Part shown: piece by piece, positions 9,701 through 18,638 of the stretch
Position numbering within the stretch: the first letter of the stretch is position 1
Layout: the number at the start of each line of letters is the position of its first letter
NCBI GenBank assembly: GCA_017525235.1
Contig: JAFXTC010000044.1
Location: 1 to 64,000 of the forward strand
Reading direction: 5' to 3'
DNA from: Bacteroidaceae bacterium
GTDB taxonomy: Bacteria > Bacteroidota > Bacteroidia > Bacteroidales > Bacteroidaceae
Length of the DNA: 64,000 nucleotides
Notes under the pieces: model-generated
Told to the model about the DNA's origin: nothing
The model's input: only the letters and a program-made list of their open reading frames with translations
The model's database searches: none
Made by a program: the position numbers and the translations under genes

Positions 9701-12700
9701 AACAACAGTAATTCAGCCTATCGGTTCAGCTAATTACACTGTAACTGACGTTTCTATCTGGACGGCTCCTCTCATATCACTGCCTAGCATCTTTGTGGAT
9801 GGTAATGCAGCAGGTATGAGCGAGGTGATTGTCTATGACAAAGGCAAGGAACTGGGTCGCACCAAGGCATTAGCCGACGGATACTGGTCGCTCCGTGCCA
9901 ACCTGACTGGTTGCACGAACCTCTCTATCCACGAGATTCAAGCTAAAGTGACATCACCTTCCGGCTTGGTACGACAGACAGAGATGCGTCCCGTTGAATA
10001 CAACGAGCGCAGCATTCAGGCCAAGGATGTAGATATGCGTTTCTACAACAACGGAGCCGGTCGTACCGTTTGGGTTGACTTCGACCTCGAACATGTTAAG
10101 GCCAATGTCAAGAGCTATTCATTTGCTCCCAATATCGAAATCGTATTTACTGCTAATCTAACGAACAACAGCCCTGAAGTAGTACACAGCTGTATCATTC
10201 ACGTGTTCACCATCGAGCATAAATGGATTGACCTGGAGGCACAGTACATTCCCAACCTTGACCGTTGGGTTGCCTACAGCAAGTTCAGTTCAAACGAGGC
10301 TCCGATGGCAGTTCGTGTAACGGTAGATGCCGATCTGGATACAGACATTCCTTACGAAGATATCCAGTTGACCACGAATGAGCAGGAAGAACTTCCCGAA
10401 CAGGATGAGTTCAACATCCCCGCTAACGGACAGAATTATAATTTCTCTTACACACCACTGTTCAATCACGTTCCCGATCAGGAGCAAACGATTGTGGATG
10501 AAATTATCATCTCTGACGAAGAAGACAATGAGCAGATGAACTATCAGCTCGGCGAGGATGGCGTCATCATTATGGAAGACAAGAACATGAACACTTACTT
10601 CGAAATTGAAGTGGTAGAAAATAACGAAAACGATAACCAAAACGATAATCTTACACGTCAGCACAAGGCTCCCATTGCTACAGTAGCTGTTACGAAACTC
10701 AAGGAGCGCATAGTGGAACTGGAGACAGGCATTTCTCTTTTGAACAGCATCCTGGTTGGCAACGACGTGGCTCAGAACAAGTTGGAGATTGTCCGCTCAT
10801 TGAACACCCTGACACGCTACCTGCACGACGGCATCAAGGATGTGAACGCATGGGCGGAGTTTATCTCACGTCTGCAACCCTGTAATGGTATGGATGATGC
10901 ACAGGCGAAATCTATGATGTATATTTCAGAGGAGTACAAGAACAAGGTGGCTGTCCGCTATCTGTCTTGCTACAACCTGGCAGACATCTGTATCCAAATG
11001 CTGAAGGCACAGGATTTGTCCGATGCCAACACTATTCTGGCAAAGTATCTTGCCAACGTATCGTTCGGTATCTATAAGGCCGTAAAAACAGAGAGTCGCA
11101 ACCAACTCCGCTGGGCTAAGCGTAACCGCAACAAGTGGGACTGCGCATACGCTACCAAGGAGGAGATTGACGACAAATGGGATGCTTCGCTGCCCTATCC
11201 TATCGTAGAGCCCATCATCGACCCCTCCGGTTATGTTTACGAAGGTGTCAGCAGCAACCGTCTGGAAGGTGTAACAGCAACCGCTTACTACAAACATACC
11301 TACGAAGACGAGTATGGCGACCTGAAGCAGGAAATCGTTCTTTGGGATGCAACACAGTACAGTCAGGAGAATCCTCTCTACACCGATGCAGATGGTATGT
11401 ACCAATGGGATGTTCCTCAGGGACTCTGGCAGGTAAAGTTCGAGAAGGCTGGTTACCAGACCACTTATTCAGACTGGCTGCCCGTTCCTCCCCCACAGAT
11501 GGATGTGAACGTTGGTATGGTTCAGGCCACACAGCCTGAGGTTATCAGTGCCCGTGCATACGAGGCTGGTGAGACCACTGATGGTTCTGTTGTCATTACT
11601 TTCGACAAATATATGAAGCCCGCCACCCTGAATGCCCAGAACATTTACATCAAGGGTATCAAAGGCGAAGAAGAGACACTCCTGACAACAGGTGAATTTA
11701 CCTTCCCCGATGCCGAGATTGCTATTGAAGGCAGTGCCGATACACTTGCCACCAAGGTAAGCATCGCCACTACAGACCTGAGCACATTTGATGAGGTTTA
11801 CCTGATTGTCAACCGTGACGTTGAAAGCTATGCCGGTATCAATATGACCGAAGTGTTCCAGCAGAAGCTTGACATTGAGAAGAAGCTCACAGGACTTGTT
11901 GTGGATTCGCTCATCAACATCGGTTACGGTCAGAGCAAGACCATCCGTATTGCTGCTGTTCCCACCATCGCAGCCGCAGGCAAAAAGGTGGTAATCTCTA
12001 CTGCATCAGCCCTCACAGCAAACCTTGGCGAAGGAGCAGAAAGCGTAACTGTTACCTTGGATGCTGACGGACAGGCTGAGATAGATATCAACGGCGTTCT
12101 ATACGGCACGACAGCTCTTAAGATGTCGATTCCCGCAGAAGACATTGCTGCCAAAGCCATGATATCTGTTGTAGACACCGCTTTGCTGAAAGCCGTGAAG
12201 GCACCCGAGGCATCACGCCTTACAGGTACTTCGCTCTATGCCGGACAGACAGTAACCTTGTCATGTGAAAGCAAGGGTGCAGCCATCTACTACACAACCG
12301 ATGGGTCATGCCCCTGCGACAACAAGACACGTAAGCTCTACACCAAGCCCATCCCCGTTACAGAGGATATGATGCTGAAGATTATGTCAGTAAGCTATCT
12401 GGGTGAAGAGAGCGAAATAAAGGAGTACCAGTACTTCATCCGCCAGTCGGAGGTTCAGATTGACCTTGCAGAAGGTTGGAACTGGGCAAGTCACGACCTG
12501 GCAGCTCCCCTTGCCGTAAGTAGCTTAGAAGGTGTAGCCAGCGTAGTGCTCACCCAGGAAGGAAACGAATTTGTGGCTGCCACACAATCCATGAAGATAG
12601 CTGCCGACAAGGCCGACCGCCTTACCTTCCAAGGAGCACAGTATAATCCCACACTAGATGAAATCGTGCTCAATGCAGGTTGGAACTGGCTGGGTTATCC

Positions 12701-13424
12701 GTTGAGTGAAATGATGACCTTAGAGGATGCTCTAAGCTATCTGGATGTAGAGGAAGGTGATGTCATCTCCAATCTGGAAGAAGGTTTCTCTGTATTCACC
12801 ACCGGCGGATGGGTAGGTGACCTCAAGGCACTCCGTCCAGGCCAGGGCTACATGTACAAGAGCCAAGGCCGCAAATCCTTTGTCTACAACACCGTTCCAA
12901 CCGTCAACGCCCGTGCGCTCTACGGCAAACGTGCCGAAGCACTTCAGGCTCCTTGGGAAGTTGATGTGCATAAGTATGCCGACATGATGTGCATCATTGC
13001 CAACATCTACGAAGGAGAATACAAGGAAAGTGATCCCAACTGGGTTGTAGGTGCCTTTGTTGGCAACGAATGCCGTGGTGTGGGACGCTTCTTCGGTGAC
13101 GACCTGTACCTGCCCGTTCGCGGACAACAGGACGAGGAACTGACCCTCACACTCATCTCTCTCACCGCAGAATACGGTAGCGATATGAATGAGCATCCAT
13201 CCTTCCGTGCAGACATGGCAGGAACTCTGGAGGAGCCCATGCGACTTACCTTCTCAGAGCCTGACGGTTTAATTAGTGAAGAGTTAAGAATGAAGAATGA
13301 AGAATTGGCTGACGCTGTGTATGACCTCAGCGGTCGTAGGTTATCCAATGTTCAACGTTCAACGTTCAACAGTTTAAAGCCAGGATTGTACATCATTGGC
13401 GGAAAGAAGCTCCTGCGCAAATAA
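6768..13424 (+). CDS. Giant multidomain secreted surface protein (2218 aa)
   Basis: Signal peptide at 1-21. Two modules resembling divergent InlB-type repeats (pattern CWKD.G ... MP ... YAIY) lie at about 50-117 and 141-205; a short BspA-like LRR stretch at about 238-355; a carboxypeptidase-regulatory-like beta domain at about 548-620 (GVVIDDLTDKPVSGAHV); a strongly acidic stretch near 1200-1290; and a chitobiase/FN3_7-like domain with GAAIYYTTDGS at about 1811-1891. The C-terminus is a DLSGRR...PGLYIIGGKK tail. It is probably a cell-surface adhesin or scaffold made with the preceding LRR protein. The tail linker contains simple repeats: ATGAAGAATGAAGAA near 13289 and three TTCAACG/A units at 13351-13371. 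No enzymatic domain is recognised. Confidence 0.8.
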   Translation: MKRYIYYVLLSLLLPLRMVAQTDGYDPVNPPNPNWPDNNNTATYMVVREAIPYGAGSFSMYNNQRFHAGETVTITANDHNDCYFICWKDIEGNEVTTERTLQFTMPASDVKYYAIYSYNPAGPGNPELINSYMLALKSEPQVAGYFNFKDQKVKEGTTQSLRAYINSGFKFVCWKDEDGIVLGTTPDLKYLMPSHASTLTAYFDYDPTDPAQPGTNVWDNEAGELIIDYFTPGRLQSAMDNMVGTSNRGMVTHFIVDGEINSNDWGFPYYYKNLTYIDFSRAYGANDVASRWLENYTNIQEVELPSCITKIRSYAFSGCTSLRAIDCYATVPPAVENRAFDNVPADMVVYVPEEAISLYEADENWNKFTISPLKSKVCTLDLRLPEDCKDGRYKNASLELVNIKSGQRYKYVINDRLNYTFTNLIHNTKYKAYVKNLTGDIICETDVITIDEEYKQFTLEGLKLPYDVSMRVQDGNGTDLTGKVNITWTTANGTFLCQGAKVEGQLEEAVLKYSIGLPAELAAEYYTPQSADYTVQAGENLITITLATIPSIQSTGVVIDDLTDKPVSGAHVVFEQQIEGGGSVTVSTDTNEKGEFSLTSKMLQTTIRISASSFVPFAKVYNVEELQADLGSLRIDRVTGVTANVSFVYTKSVPEGTQPSSNSYFPYQENVSYTLYNKSTQSKLQDFIVEGNRIYILSGANENDLIEATCSSTNEKFAPVTITETVNANHGLELQFPITELGKVFARFLVTDNTAVEGLLYDAAGHLVRHEVYNTNFTPTESDELGDLLDHNKTPNFIYLSDLAEGTYTLVTIGESNFFGTLSTLNGYKDAGLKAGEDYVSNEIEVQDGLLLELRNVVIPVFDESKFYYTGENTKFSVNKASIVEGNYLTLSAKVDFQDSYKQRVSDVELVVNLHATCPMVENSVVVGNKQSTYQYLNNSVTIPLGENFTDRVKFCVAPTSRGNYSPDAYVRFKLDGETTVIQPIGSANYTVTDVSIWTAPLISLPSIFVDGNAAGMSEVIVYDKGKELGRTKALADGYWSLRANLTGCTNLSIHEIQAKVTSPSGLVRQTEMRPVEYNERSIQAKDVDMRFYNNGAGRTVWVDFDLEHVKANVKSYSFAPNIEIVFTANLTNNSPEVVHSCIIHVFTIEHKWIDLEAQYIPNLDRWVAYSKFSSNEAPMAVRVTVDADLDTDIPYEDIQLTTNEQEELPEQDEFNIPANGQNYNFSYTPLFNHVPDQEQTIVDEIIISDEEDNEQMNYQLGEDGVIIMEDKNMNTYFEIEVVENNENDNQNDNLTRQHKAPIATVAVTKLKERIVELETGISLLNSILVGNDVAQNKLEIVRSLNTLTRYLHDGIKDVNAWAEFISRLQPCNGMDDAQAKSMMYISEEYKNKVAVRYLSCYNLADICIQMLKAQDLSDANTILAKYLANVSFGIYKAVKTESRNQLRWAKRNRNKWDCAYATKEEIDDKWDASLPYPIVEPIIDPSGYVYEGVSSNRLEGVTATAYYKHTYEDEYGDLKQEIVLWDATQYSQENPLYTDADGMYQWDVPQGLWQVKFEKAGYQTTYSDWLPVPPPQMDVNVGMVQATQPEVISARAYEAGETTDGSVVITFDKYMKPATLNAQNIYIKGIKGEEETLLTTGEFTFPDAEIAIEGSADTLATKVSIATTDLSTFDEVYLIVNRDVESYAGINMTEVFQQKLDIEKKLTGLVVDSLINIGYGQSKTIRIAAVPTIAAAGKKVVISTASALTANLGEGAESVTVTLDADGQAEIDINGVLYGTTALKMSIPAEDIAAKAMISVVDTALLKAVKAPEASRLTGTSLYAGQTVTLSCESKGAAIYYTTDGSCPCDNKTRKLYTKPIPVTEDMMLKIMSVSYLGEESEIKEYQYFIRQSEVQIDLAEGWNWASHDLAAPLAVSSLEGVASVVLTQEGNEFVAATQSMKIAADKADRLTFQGAQYNPTLDEIVLNAGWNWLGYPLSEMMTLEDALSYLDVEEGDVISNLEEGFSVFTTGGWVGDLKALRPGQGYMYKSQGRKSFVYNTVPTVNARALYGKRAEALQAPWEVDVHKYADMMCIIANIYEGEYKESDPNWVVGAFVGNECRGVGRFFGDDLYLPVRGQQDEELTLTLISLTAEYGSDMNEHPSFRADMAGTLEEPMRLTFSEPDGLISEELRMKNEELADAVYDLSGRRLSNVQRSTFNSLKPGLYIIGGKKLLRK

Positions 13425-13445
13425 TAACGCATAGCTGATACATTC

Positions 13446-13486
13446 AATAAAGTCCCTCCTGTCAAAACCAGAGGGACTTTATTTTA
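13446..13486. terminator. Strong bidirectional terminator
   Basis: A perfect 13-bp stem (AATAAAGTCCCTC / GAGGGACTTTATT) with a 12-base loop and T/A-rich sequence on both sides lies between two convergent genes. It abuts the stop codon of the DUF1573 gene at 13484. Confidence 0.88.
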
Positions 13487-14077
13487 TGGTGCCAACTCAT
13501 CTATCTTATCCTGTATCGCTTCCTTTCGTCTGGTACGGGGCGATAGCTCATCTTCTGTATAGTAGCCTTTCTGACCAGGCATACCGTCAACAAAATCGCG
13601 CATCGACTTCGACTTGTCGGTCTGTTCATGCCATAGCTGTTCGTAGTCGCGAACATAATCGGCGCGAGGCACCACATTTGTATCGAATTCAAACTCTACG
13701 CATGTTGAGTCTTGGAAATTGCCGTAACAATATATGAAATGGTTTACATAGCCTGTGTTCTTGATGGTGTTGAAGGTTAGGTTTACAAATCCCACCTTAT
13801 GAGGCAGCACAACAATGGGCAACTCCTCGCGGGGAACAATACAGCCGCATGTTGTCTGCACCTCCTGAATGAAAAGCGGGTAGTCTGATATGTTTTCTAT
13901 CTCGTAGCTGATATTCATCATCTCTCCCTGAATGACAGGATAGTAATGGCGGACGGGGTCTACAAGGATAACAGACACTGGCTTTAGTTCCTTCTCGCAG
14001 GAAATAAAGCAACCCACAGACATGAACAGCAGCAATGCCTTGCAAATAACACCTCTTCTATAGTTATATGTTTTCAC
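13484..14077 (-). CDS. DUF1573 lipoprotein
   Basis: A 197-residue lipoprotein with a hydrophobic N-terminus and a lipobox-like CFISC (Cys27), followed by one DUF1573 beta-sandwich domain marked by the TTCGCIVPRE motif at about 75-84. The start is a GTG at 14077; the next ATG is inside the signal peptide. DUF1573 resembles ASPM/SPD-2/Hydin-type immunoglobulin-like folds and its function is unknown. It is the last gene of the five-gene minus-strand operon, 22 bases after the DUF4838 gene, which suggests a supporting envelope role with the polysaccharide genes. Confidence 0.75.
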   Translation of the reverse strand: MKTYNYRRGVICKALLLFMSVGCFISCEKELKPVSVILVDPVRHYYPVIQGEMMNISYEIENISDYPLFIQEVQTTCGCIVPREELPIVVLPHKVGFVNLTFNTIKNTGYVNHFIYCYGNFQDSTCVEFEFDTNVVPRADYVRDYEQLWHEQTDKSKSMRDFVDGMPGQKGYYTEDELSPRTRRKEAIQDKIDELAP

Positions 14078-14099
14078 CTAATAACCTTATTAATTAAAC

Positions 14100-15848
14100 T
14101 TAGAATCCCTCTATCTCATCCAGAGCCATCGTTCGGTCTTCCTGATTGCGATAAACTATGAGCACAAGTTTTCCGCTACAGTTAGAGGGAATATCGAATT
14201 CTGCCACAGACCGCTGAAGGTCTGATGAAGAAGGTTCAGGAACAACAGATCCTAACTCATGTCCTCCCGCAGTTAACGTAACACGTAGGGGCAGAGAAAT
14301 ATGGTAGATAGAGTTCTTGGTCATGTTGACACGTAGGCGCTTCATTCCTGGAACGCAGGGAATAGCAATACGTAGAGCAGGCGTGGCCGACGAGAGCATC
14401 TGTCCGCAATGGTAGCATGAGGGAAGTCCCAGAAGACCGTCGGTAAGGATGGAGATATCATTATACTCCTCATCAAGAGCTGTCAGCGGTTCCAACTTGA
14501 CACCCTTCAAGAGGTTCTTACCCCACGTTTCATCAGCCCTGCGAAGCATATAACGATAATCGTCAACGTAGCTTCTAATGGTTCCGCCTGCCTCACTGTA
14601 GGCAATAATACCAATCTCCTCAAGCTTCTCCAACTCGCGAAGCATCTGCTTGCAACCGATGGTATCAGCTGCCATACGGTTCAGCTCGAGATGAGTCAGC
14701 ATCAGCGCCCTGCTTATTTTCTGCATGCTCTTATGCTCTTTTCCTGTTGTCTGAGGCAGAAGAGTGAGCAGTTTCTTATGAAACTTTATAAACTCCTTGG
14801 CAGGAAGATATGTCTTCACGGCAACGGGAACACCTTCGTATAACGGGAGGTTTTCACCGACTTTGGCCACCATGTTCTCCTGTTTCACCAAAAAGTTGCA
14901 AATAACATCACCAGTAATCGCATACCTAAGACGGCAGAATTCTCTCAGCATCGGACGCCAGTCAGCATCGGGATTAGAGAGTAGCATCGACATAATCTCT
15001 ACCTTTAGCCTGTAGAATGTACTATAGTCATGTCCGCTTCCATTCAGGAAAATACCCTTGACACCAGCTTTTGCATACAGGCGCAACCGGTGCTGGAAGA
15101 TATCAAAGATGGGAAACGGCGTAAAATAGTCATCGAAGTTGTTGATATAGTCCCACACATATATCCGATTGGTATAACCCGACCATTGGTGTAGGAGGTC
15201 TATGAAGTCATCCTCCTTGGGCGTGTAACTCATAGTCAGAGGATAGTCGATGGCGCTGATGAGCACACCGGCGTTTTCCGGCAGCGGAGCTTTGGGCAGG
15301 CTGCGTGCTGTTCTATAATAAGATGTAAAGAAGATGTGTTTAGGGAACTGCTTAGTCAGACGATCCAGCATGTAATACACCGCTCCCGAAGCATCATTCT
15401 TGGTATTGCCGCATGCTACGCATCGACTGCACAAACATACCACTTCATTATCATTGGGCAGAATGGCAAAACGCATAGGCTTGTCCTGTCGGTAATTGTC
15501 CTTGATATATTTCTTTATGTAGTTGAAAAGGGCATCGGAAGAGAAGCAGAACTGGTCCTGATTCACGTTATTCCCATTTTTGGCATAAACATTGGATAAG
15601 GGTTTCTCCGGCAGAACGACAGAGAGATTATGCCCCCAAATGCCCCAGTTGCAATCTATGCTGTTCAGCTTCAATGGACCATAGTCACCATCAGACAACT
15701 CTGGAAGATAAATCTCGCGGTATTCGAAAGGAGATGAATCCAAAGGCTGCTTTGCACATTCACAACTTGTGAGCAGTAGCACAGCCAGCAGCAAAAACAA
15801 AAGTTTGCCGTTGTCTTTCATTACGTGATTAGATTTTTTTGTTTTCAT
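14100..15848 (-). CDS. DUF4838-type lipoprotein, putative glycan-active
   Basis: A 582-residue lipoprotein; the N-terminus ends LLLLTSC, giving a lipid-modified Cys near residue 29. The central part fits the DUF4838 family, with a cysteine-rich NDNEVVCLCSRCVACG segment near 133-148 and aromatic TIM-barrel-like strands (ISAIDYPL, YVWDYINNFDDY). DUF4838 proteins are often found with polysaccharide genes and resemble glycoside hydrolase barrels, but no activity is established here. Two starts are possible, 15848 and 15821; the first is taken because it is only 3 bases after the upstream stop. By position it could do a job like the PgaB lipoprotein of poly-GlcNAc systems, processing or guiding the polymer. 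Confidence 0.65.
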   Translation of the reverse strand: MKTKKSNHVMKDNGKLLFLLLAVLLLTSCECAKQPLDSSPFEYREIYLPELSDGDYGPLKLNSIDCNWGIWGHNLSVVLPEKPLSNVYAKNGNNVNQDQFCFSSDALFNYIKKYIKDNYRQDKPMRFAILPNDNEVVCLCSRCVACGNTKNDASGAVYYMLDRLTKQFPKHIFFTSYYRTARSLPKAPLPENAGVLISAIDYPLTMSYTPKEDDFIDLLHQWSGYTNRIYVWDYINNFDDYFTPFPIFDIFQHRLRLYAKAGVKGIFLNGSGHDYSTFYRLKVEIMSMLLSNPDADWRPMLREFCRLRYAITGDVICNFLVKQENMVAKVGENLPLYEGVPVAVKTYLPAKEFIKFHKKLLTLLPQTTGKEHKSMQKISRALMLTHLELNRMAADTIGCKQMLRELEKLEEIGIIAYSEAGGTIRSYVDDYRYMLRRADETWGKNLLKGVKLEPLTALDEEYNDISILTDGLLGLPSCYHCGQMLSSATPALRIAIPCVPGMKRLRVNMTKNSIYHISLPLRVTLTAGGHELGSVVPEPSSSDLQRSVAEFDIPSNCSGKLVLIVYRNQEDRTMALDEIEGF

Positions 15849-15851
15849 GAT

Positions 15852-18638
15852 TTAAAAGGCTAAATGGAATTGCAAGGTAATGGAATAGATGTTACGATAC
15901 GAATCAACCAGTGTGCCGTCATTCTGACGATAGGGATTGTAACAGGTGTTCCAACTGCCTGCAAGACCTAAACAGAGATGACGTGTACAAAGATACTGCA
16001 CATCAAAGCCCACCATGGCATTGGTATGCGAAACATTCCGCAAGGCCGTCTGTTCAAAGAAGGTCAGTTCGGGGAATGAGCCAAAGCCTGTGACAAGTGA
16101 GACGGACGTGATATTGTCGTTGGTGATGAAGAGCTTACCCTTCAGACCGATGTTATAGAAGAAGCTGCTTGACAAGAAGGCCAAATCAGAATTTGCCGTC
16201 AGCTTTATGCGCTCCCACGATTTCTCTACGGAAGGCGTAATAAGGAAAAGGTTAAATTCATCCTTTGTAATCTGTCCATAGTTGACACCTCCGAGATAAA
16301 GGTATGTAGGCGGTGTCCTGCGGTAACCGAGACGTAATGAGGGCGTCCATCCCCTAGGAGCAGAATAGGAAGCGGACACATTTGCGCCAAACAGGTTGAA
16401 GTAGCGGGTAGCAAAAGACAGGTTGGCCATTCCGCTCCACTTGGCATTGAACACATGTTCCCATTGTCCCAAAAACTCCAGTCCTACTCCACCCGTCTCG
16501 CGATCACCCTCAGCATGATAACCATCGATTCCCTTGTAACTAATCTGTCCTGTATAGGTGTTGCGTTTGGTCAAACGTGAGTATGAGATGCTTGCTATAG
16601 AATAAAGGTGAGCTATCGTTGAAAGTGTCTCATCGTGAGCATCGAAAAATGCACGGGTATAGGAAGCATCAACCCTGTTTTTGAAACCCCTGAAACCAAG
16701 GTAACGCATGTGGCGGACATAATCCTCATATTCTGCGTTACTTGGGTTATAATATTTCTTCTGGTATTCGTATGCCTTGTCAAATTGCTTAAGGTATTCA
16801 TAGGCTATGCCCTTGTCGTAGAGAAGATCTTTGTTTTCTGCATCATACACCAGGGCCGAATCAATAACCTGCAGCGCGATGTCTGCCTGTTTGTTTTTCA
16901 GCAACTGTGTTGCCCACTCATGGCTGATACCCGAGAAGGCTGCCGTAAACTGTGGATTAACATAATCATCCATCCGTTCACGCGGATGCAGCAGGGCAAG
17001 TGCCTCGTCGTTCTTTCCTTGCTGCTGGAGCGAGACAGCCTGCTTGACTGCAAAATAAGGTACATACGGATAAAGTTCATATCCCATCTCTGCATACTGG
17101 CGGAACAGGTCATCGCGTTTCAGTGTCTGACTCATATTGACAAGACAACGCAAAGCCACTTCGCTACCAGGAACCACCTCGAGCAAGACCTGAGCTTCGC
17201 TGAGCGCTTCACCATAACGTTCCTCATCAACAAGGAACTTCAGACGGTTAGCAGCAAAGTCCTCGTATGCGGAAGCAAAGCGCTGACGGTTCTGGGGGCT
17301 CTTTTTGGCAGATCTTTTGAAAAGCCAATATGCCTCTTGCTGTCTATCCAGATGTCCAAGCACCATAATTTGTCTTGAGACAACAACTGGCCATGTTTCT
17401 GATGTATCGGGTATCAGTTCAATCAACTTGTTGAGATGCTGGTAGGCCTCTTCCCAATGTTCCGAAGCAAAGTCATAGTCGGAAAGTTGCAGTATCATAT
17501 CAGTATATGCCTCCGACAGTTCCTCGTCCTCTGGGTCATGTTCAAACAGCTCCGTTAAAATTTTAATGCAGCGTTTCTCGTTACCCAGTTTTTTTTCCAA
17601 CCCGTAGAGTTTCATCAAGAGAGTGGGTGTACGGCCATTCAGCTTTATAGCTTCATCGATATACGTTCGGGCATCATCATAATATCCCCTTGTCAACGAT
17701 GTGTTAATCAGGTAAGTCAAGGCATCGCGATCATGCGTTGCGAGATATAGGCGGGCATTAGCTTCGTATGGGTCGTGCATACGGGCATCTGCAGCAACCT
17801 CCTGCAGCAGATAGTTGTAAATGTTTGATCCCAGATTCTTGCTCTTGACAAAGGCAAGAGCTTGCGTGTAGAGTCCAAGGTTCGTCATGATTCCCACCAC
17901 CTTATTTATAAGTTCCGTATCGTTGGGGAAATGAACAAGTCCGCGGTTTGCTACACCAATAGCTCTCTCAAACTCGCCCATCTTTTCGTACACACCCACC
18001 AATTCGATGTAATATTCGTGCATCATCGGGTCTTGGTCAATCCATTGCTCGAGGTTGTCGGCAGCTTCGCGGAGCGAGCTTTTCTTTAACAGGTTATTCC
18101 AGTTTGCGAGATTGTGCCTTCTGACATCAGCGACCACAACCGAATCATTGGGGTATATGTGGGCCAGACGTTTAAGTGCAGCATCTGCCTCTACGTCGTT
18201 CTTCAGTTTTCTGTAGAAGGCAATCTTACGACGCCACAAGTCGCGGTCATAAGGTTGGAACTCCAACAACTCGTTGACATAGCAGATGGCACTGGAATAA
18301 TGTCCCAAATTGTCCTCGACATCCACCAATACGCGCTTGGCCTTAAAATGCATATCATTTATCTGTGTTGCCCTGACCAGATTGTAACGTGCCGTCTTCA
18401 TGTCACCGATGACATAATAGTAACGTCCGTTCAGGTAGCGCAAATCCGGGTCGTCGGGATAAGCCTTTAGTCCGGCATCAATTTCACGCTTGGCGGTATT
18501 CCATGCATTAGATTGAACATAACCTTCAGCACGGTGAACATAATATCGCGGTGTATGCAGAATATCCTCCTGGGCAAAGACCCGGGAGAACGACATGAAA
18601 AGAATTGCAAGCAGTATGATAGTATGTCTTGTCTTCAT
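15852..18638 (-). CDS. TPR protein with YaiO-type outer-membrane beta-barrel
   Basis: A 928-residue protein with a signal peptide (ends RVFAQ), a long array of tetratricopeptide repeats over about 30-660 and a C-terminal 16-18 strand barrel-like region from about 670, ending in aromatic QFHLAF as outer-membrane proteins do. The plan (periplasmic TPR plus outer-membrane pore) is that of PgaA/BcsC-like polysaccharide exporters; the barrel matches the YaiO family. It overlaps the upstream glycosyltransferase stop by one base (TAATG), so synthesis is coupled. Its likely role is to carry the polymer made by the glycosyltransferase across periplasm and outer membrane. Confidence 0.78.
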   Translation of the reverse strand: MKTRHTIILLAILFMSFSRVFAQEDILHTPRYYVHRAEGYVQSNAWNTAKREIDAGLKAYPDDPDLRYLNGRYYYVIGDMKTARYNLVRATQINDMHFKAKRVLVDVEDNLGHYSSAICYVNELLEFQPYDRDLWRRKIAFYRKLKNDVEADAALKRLAHIYPNDSVVVADVRRHNLANWNNLLKKSSLREAADNLEQWIDQDPMMHEYYIELVGVYEKMGEFERAIGVANRGLVHFPNDTELINKVVGIMTNLGLYTQALAFVKSKNLGSNIYNYLLQEVAADARMHDPYEANARLYLATHDRDALTYLINTSLTRGYYDDARTYIDEAIKLNGRTPTLLMKLYGLEKKLGNEKRCIKILTELFEHDPEDEELSEAYTDMILQLSDYDFASEHWEEAYQHLNKLIELIPDTSETWPVVVSRQIMVLGHLDRQQEAYWLFKRSAKKSPQNRQRFASAYEDFAANRLKFLVDEERYGEALSEAQVLLEVVPGSEVALRCLVNMSQTLKRDDLFRQYAEMGYELYPYVPYFAVKQAVSLQQQGKNDEALALLHPRERMDDYVNPQFTAAFSGISHEWATQLLKNKQADIALQVIDSALVYDAENKDLLYDKGIAYEYLKQFDKAYEYQKKYYNPSNAEYEDYVRHMRYLGFRGFKNRVDASYTRAFFDAHDETLSTIAHLYSIASISYSRLTKRNTYTGQISYKGIDGYHAEGDRETGGVGLEFLGQWEHVFNAKWSGMANLSFATRYFNLFGANVSASYSAPRGWTPSLRLGYRRTPPTYLYLGGVNYGQITKDEFNLFLITPSVEKSWERIKLTANSDLAFLSSSFFYNIGLKGKLFITNDNITSVSLVTGFGSFPELTFFEQTALRNVSHTNAMVGFDVQYLCTRHLCLGLAGSWNTCYNPYRQNDGTLVDSYRNIYSITLQFHLAF

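Noticed and set aside
16635..17378. 247-codon plus-strand open frame
   Set aside because: Antisense shadow of the TPR protein; no domain or promoter.
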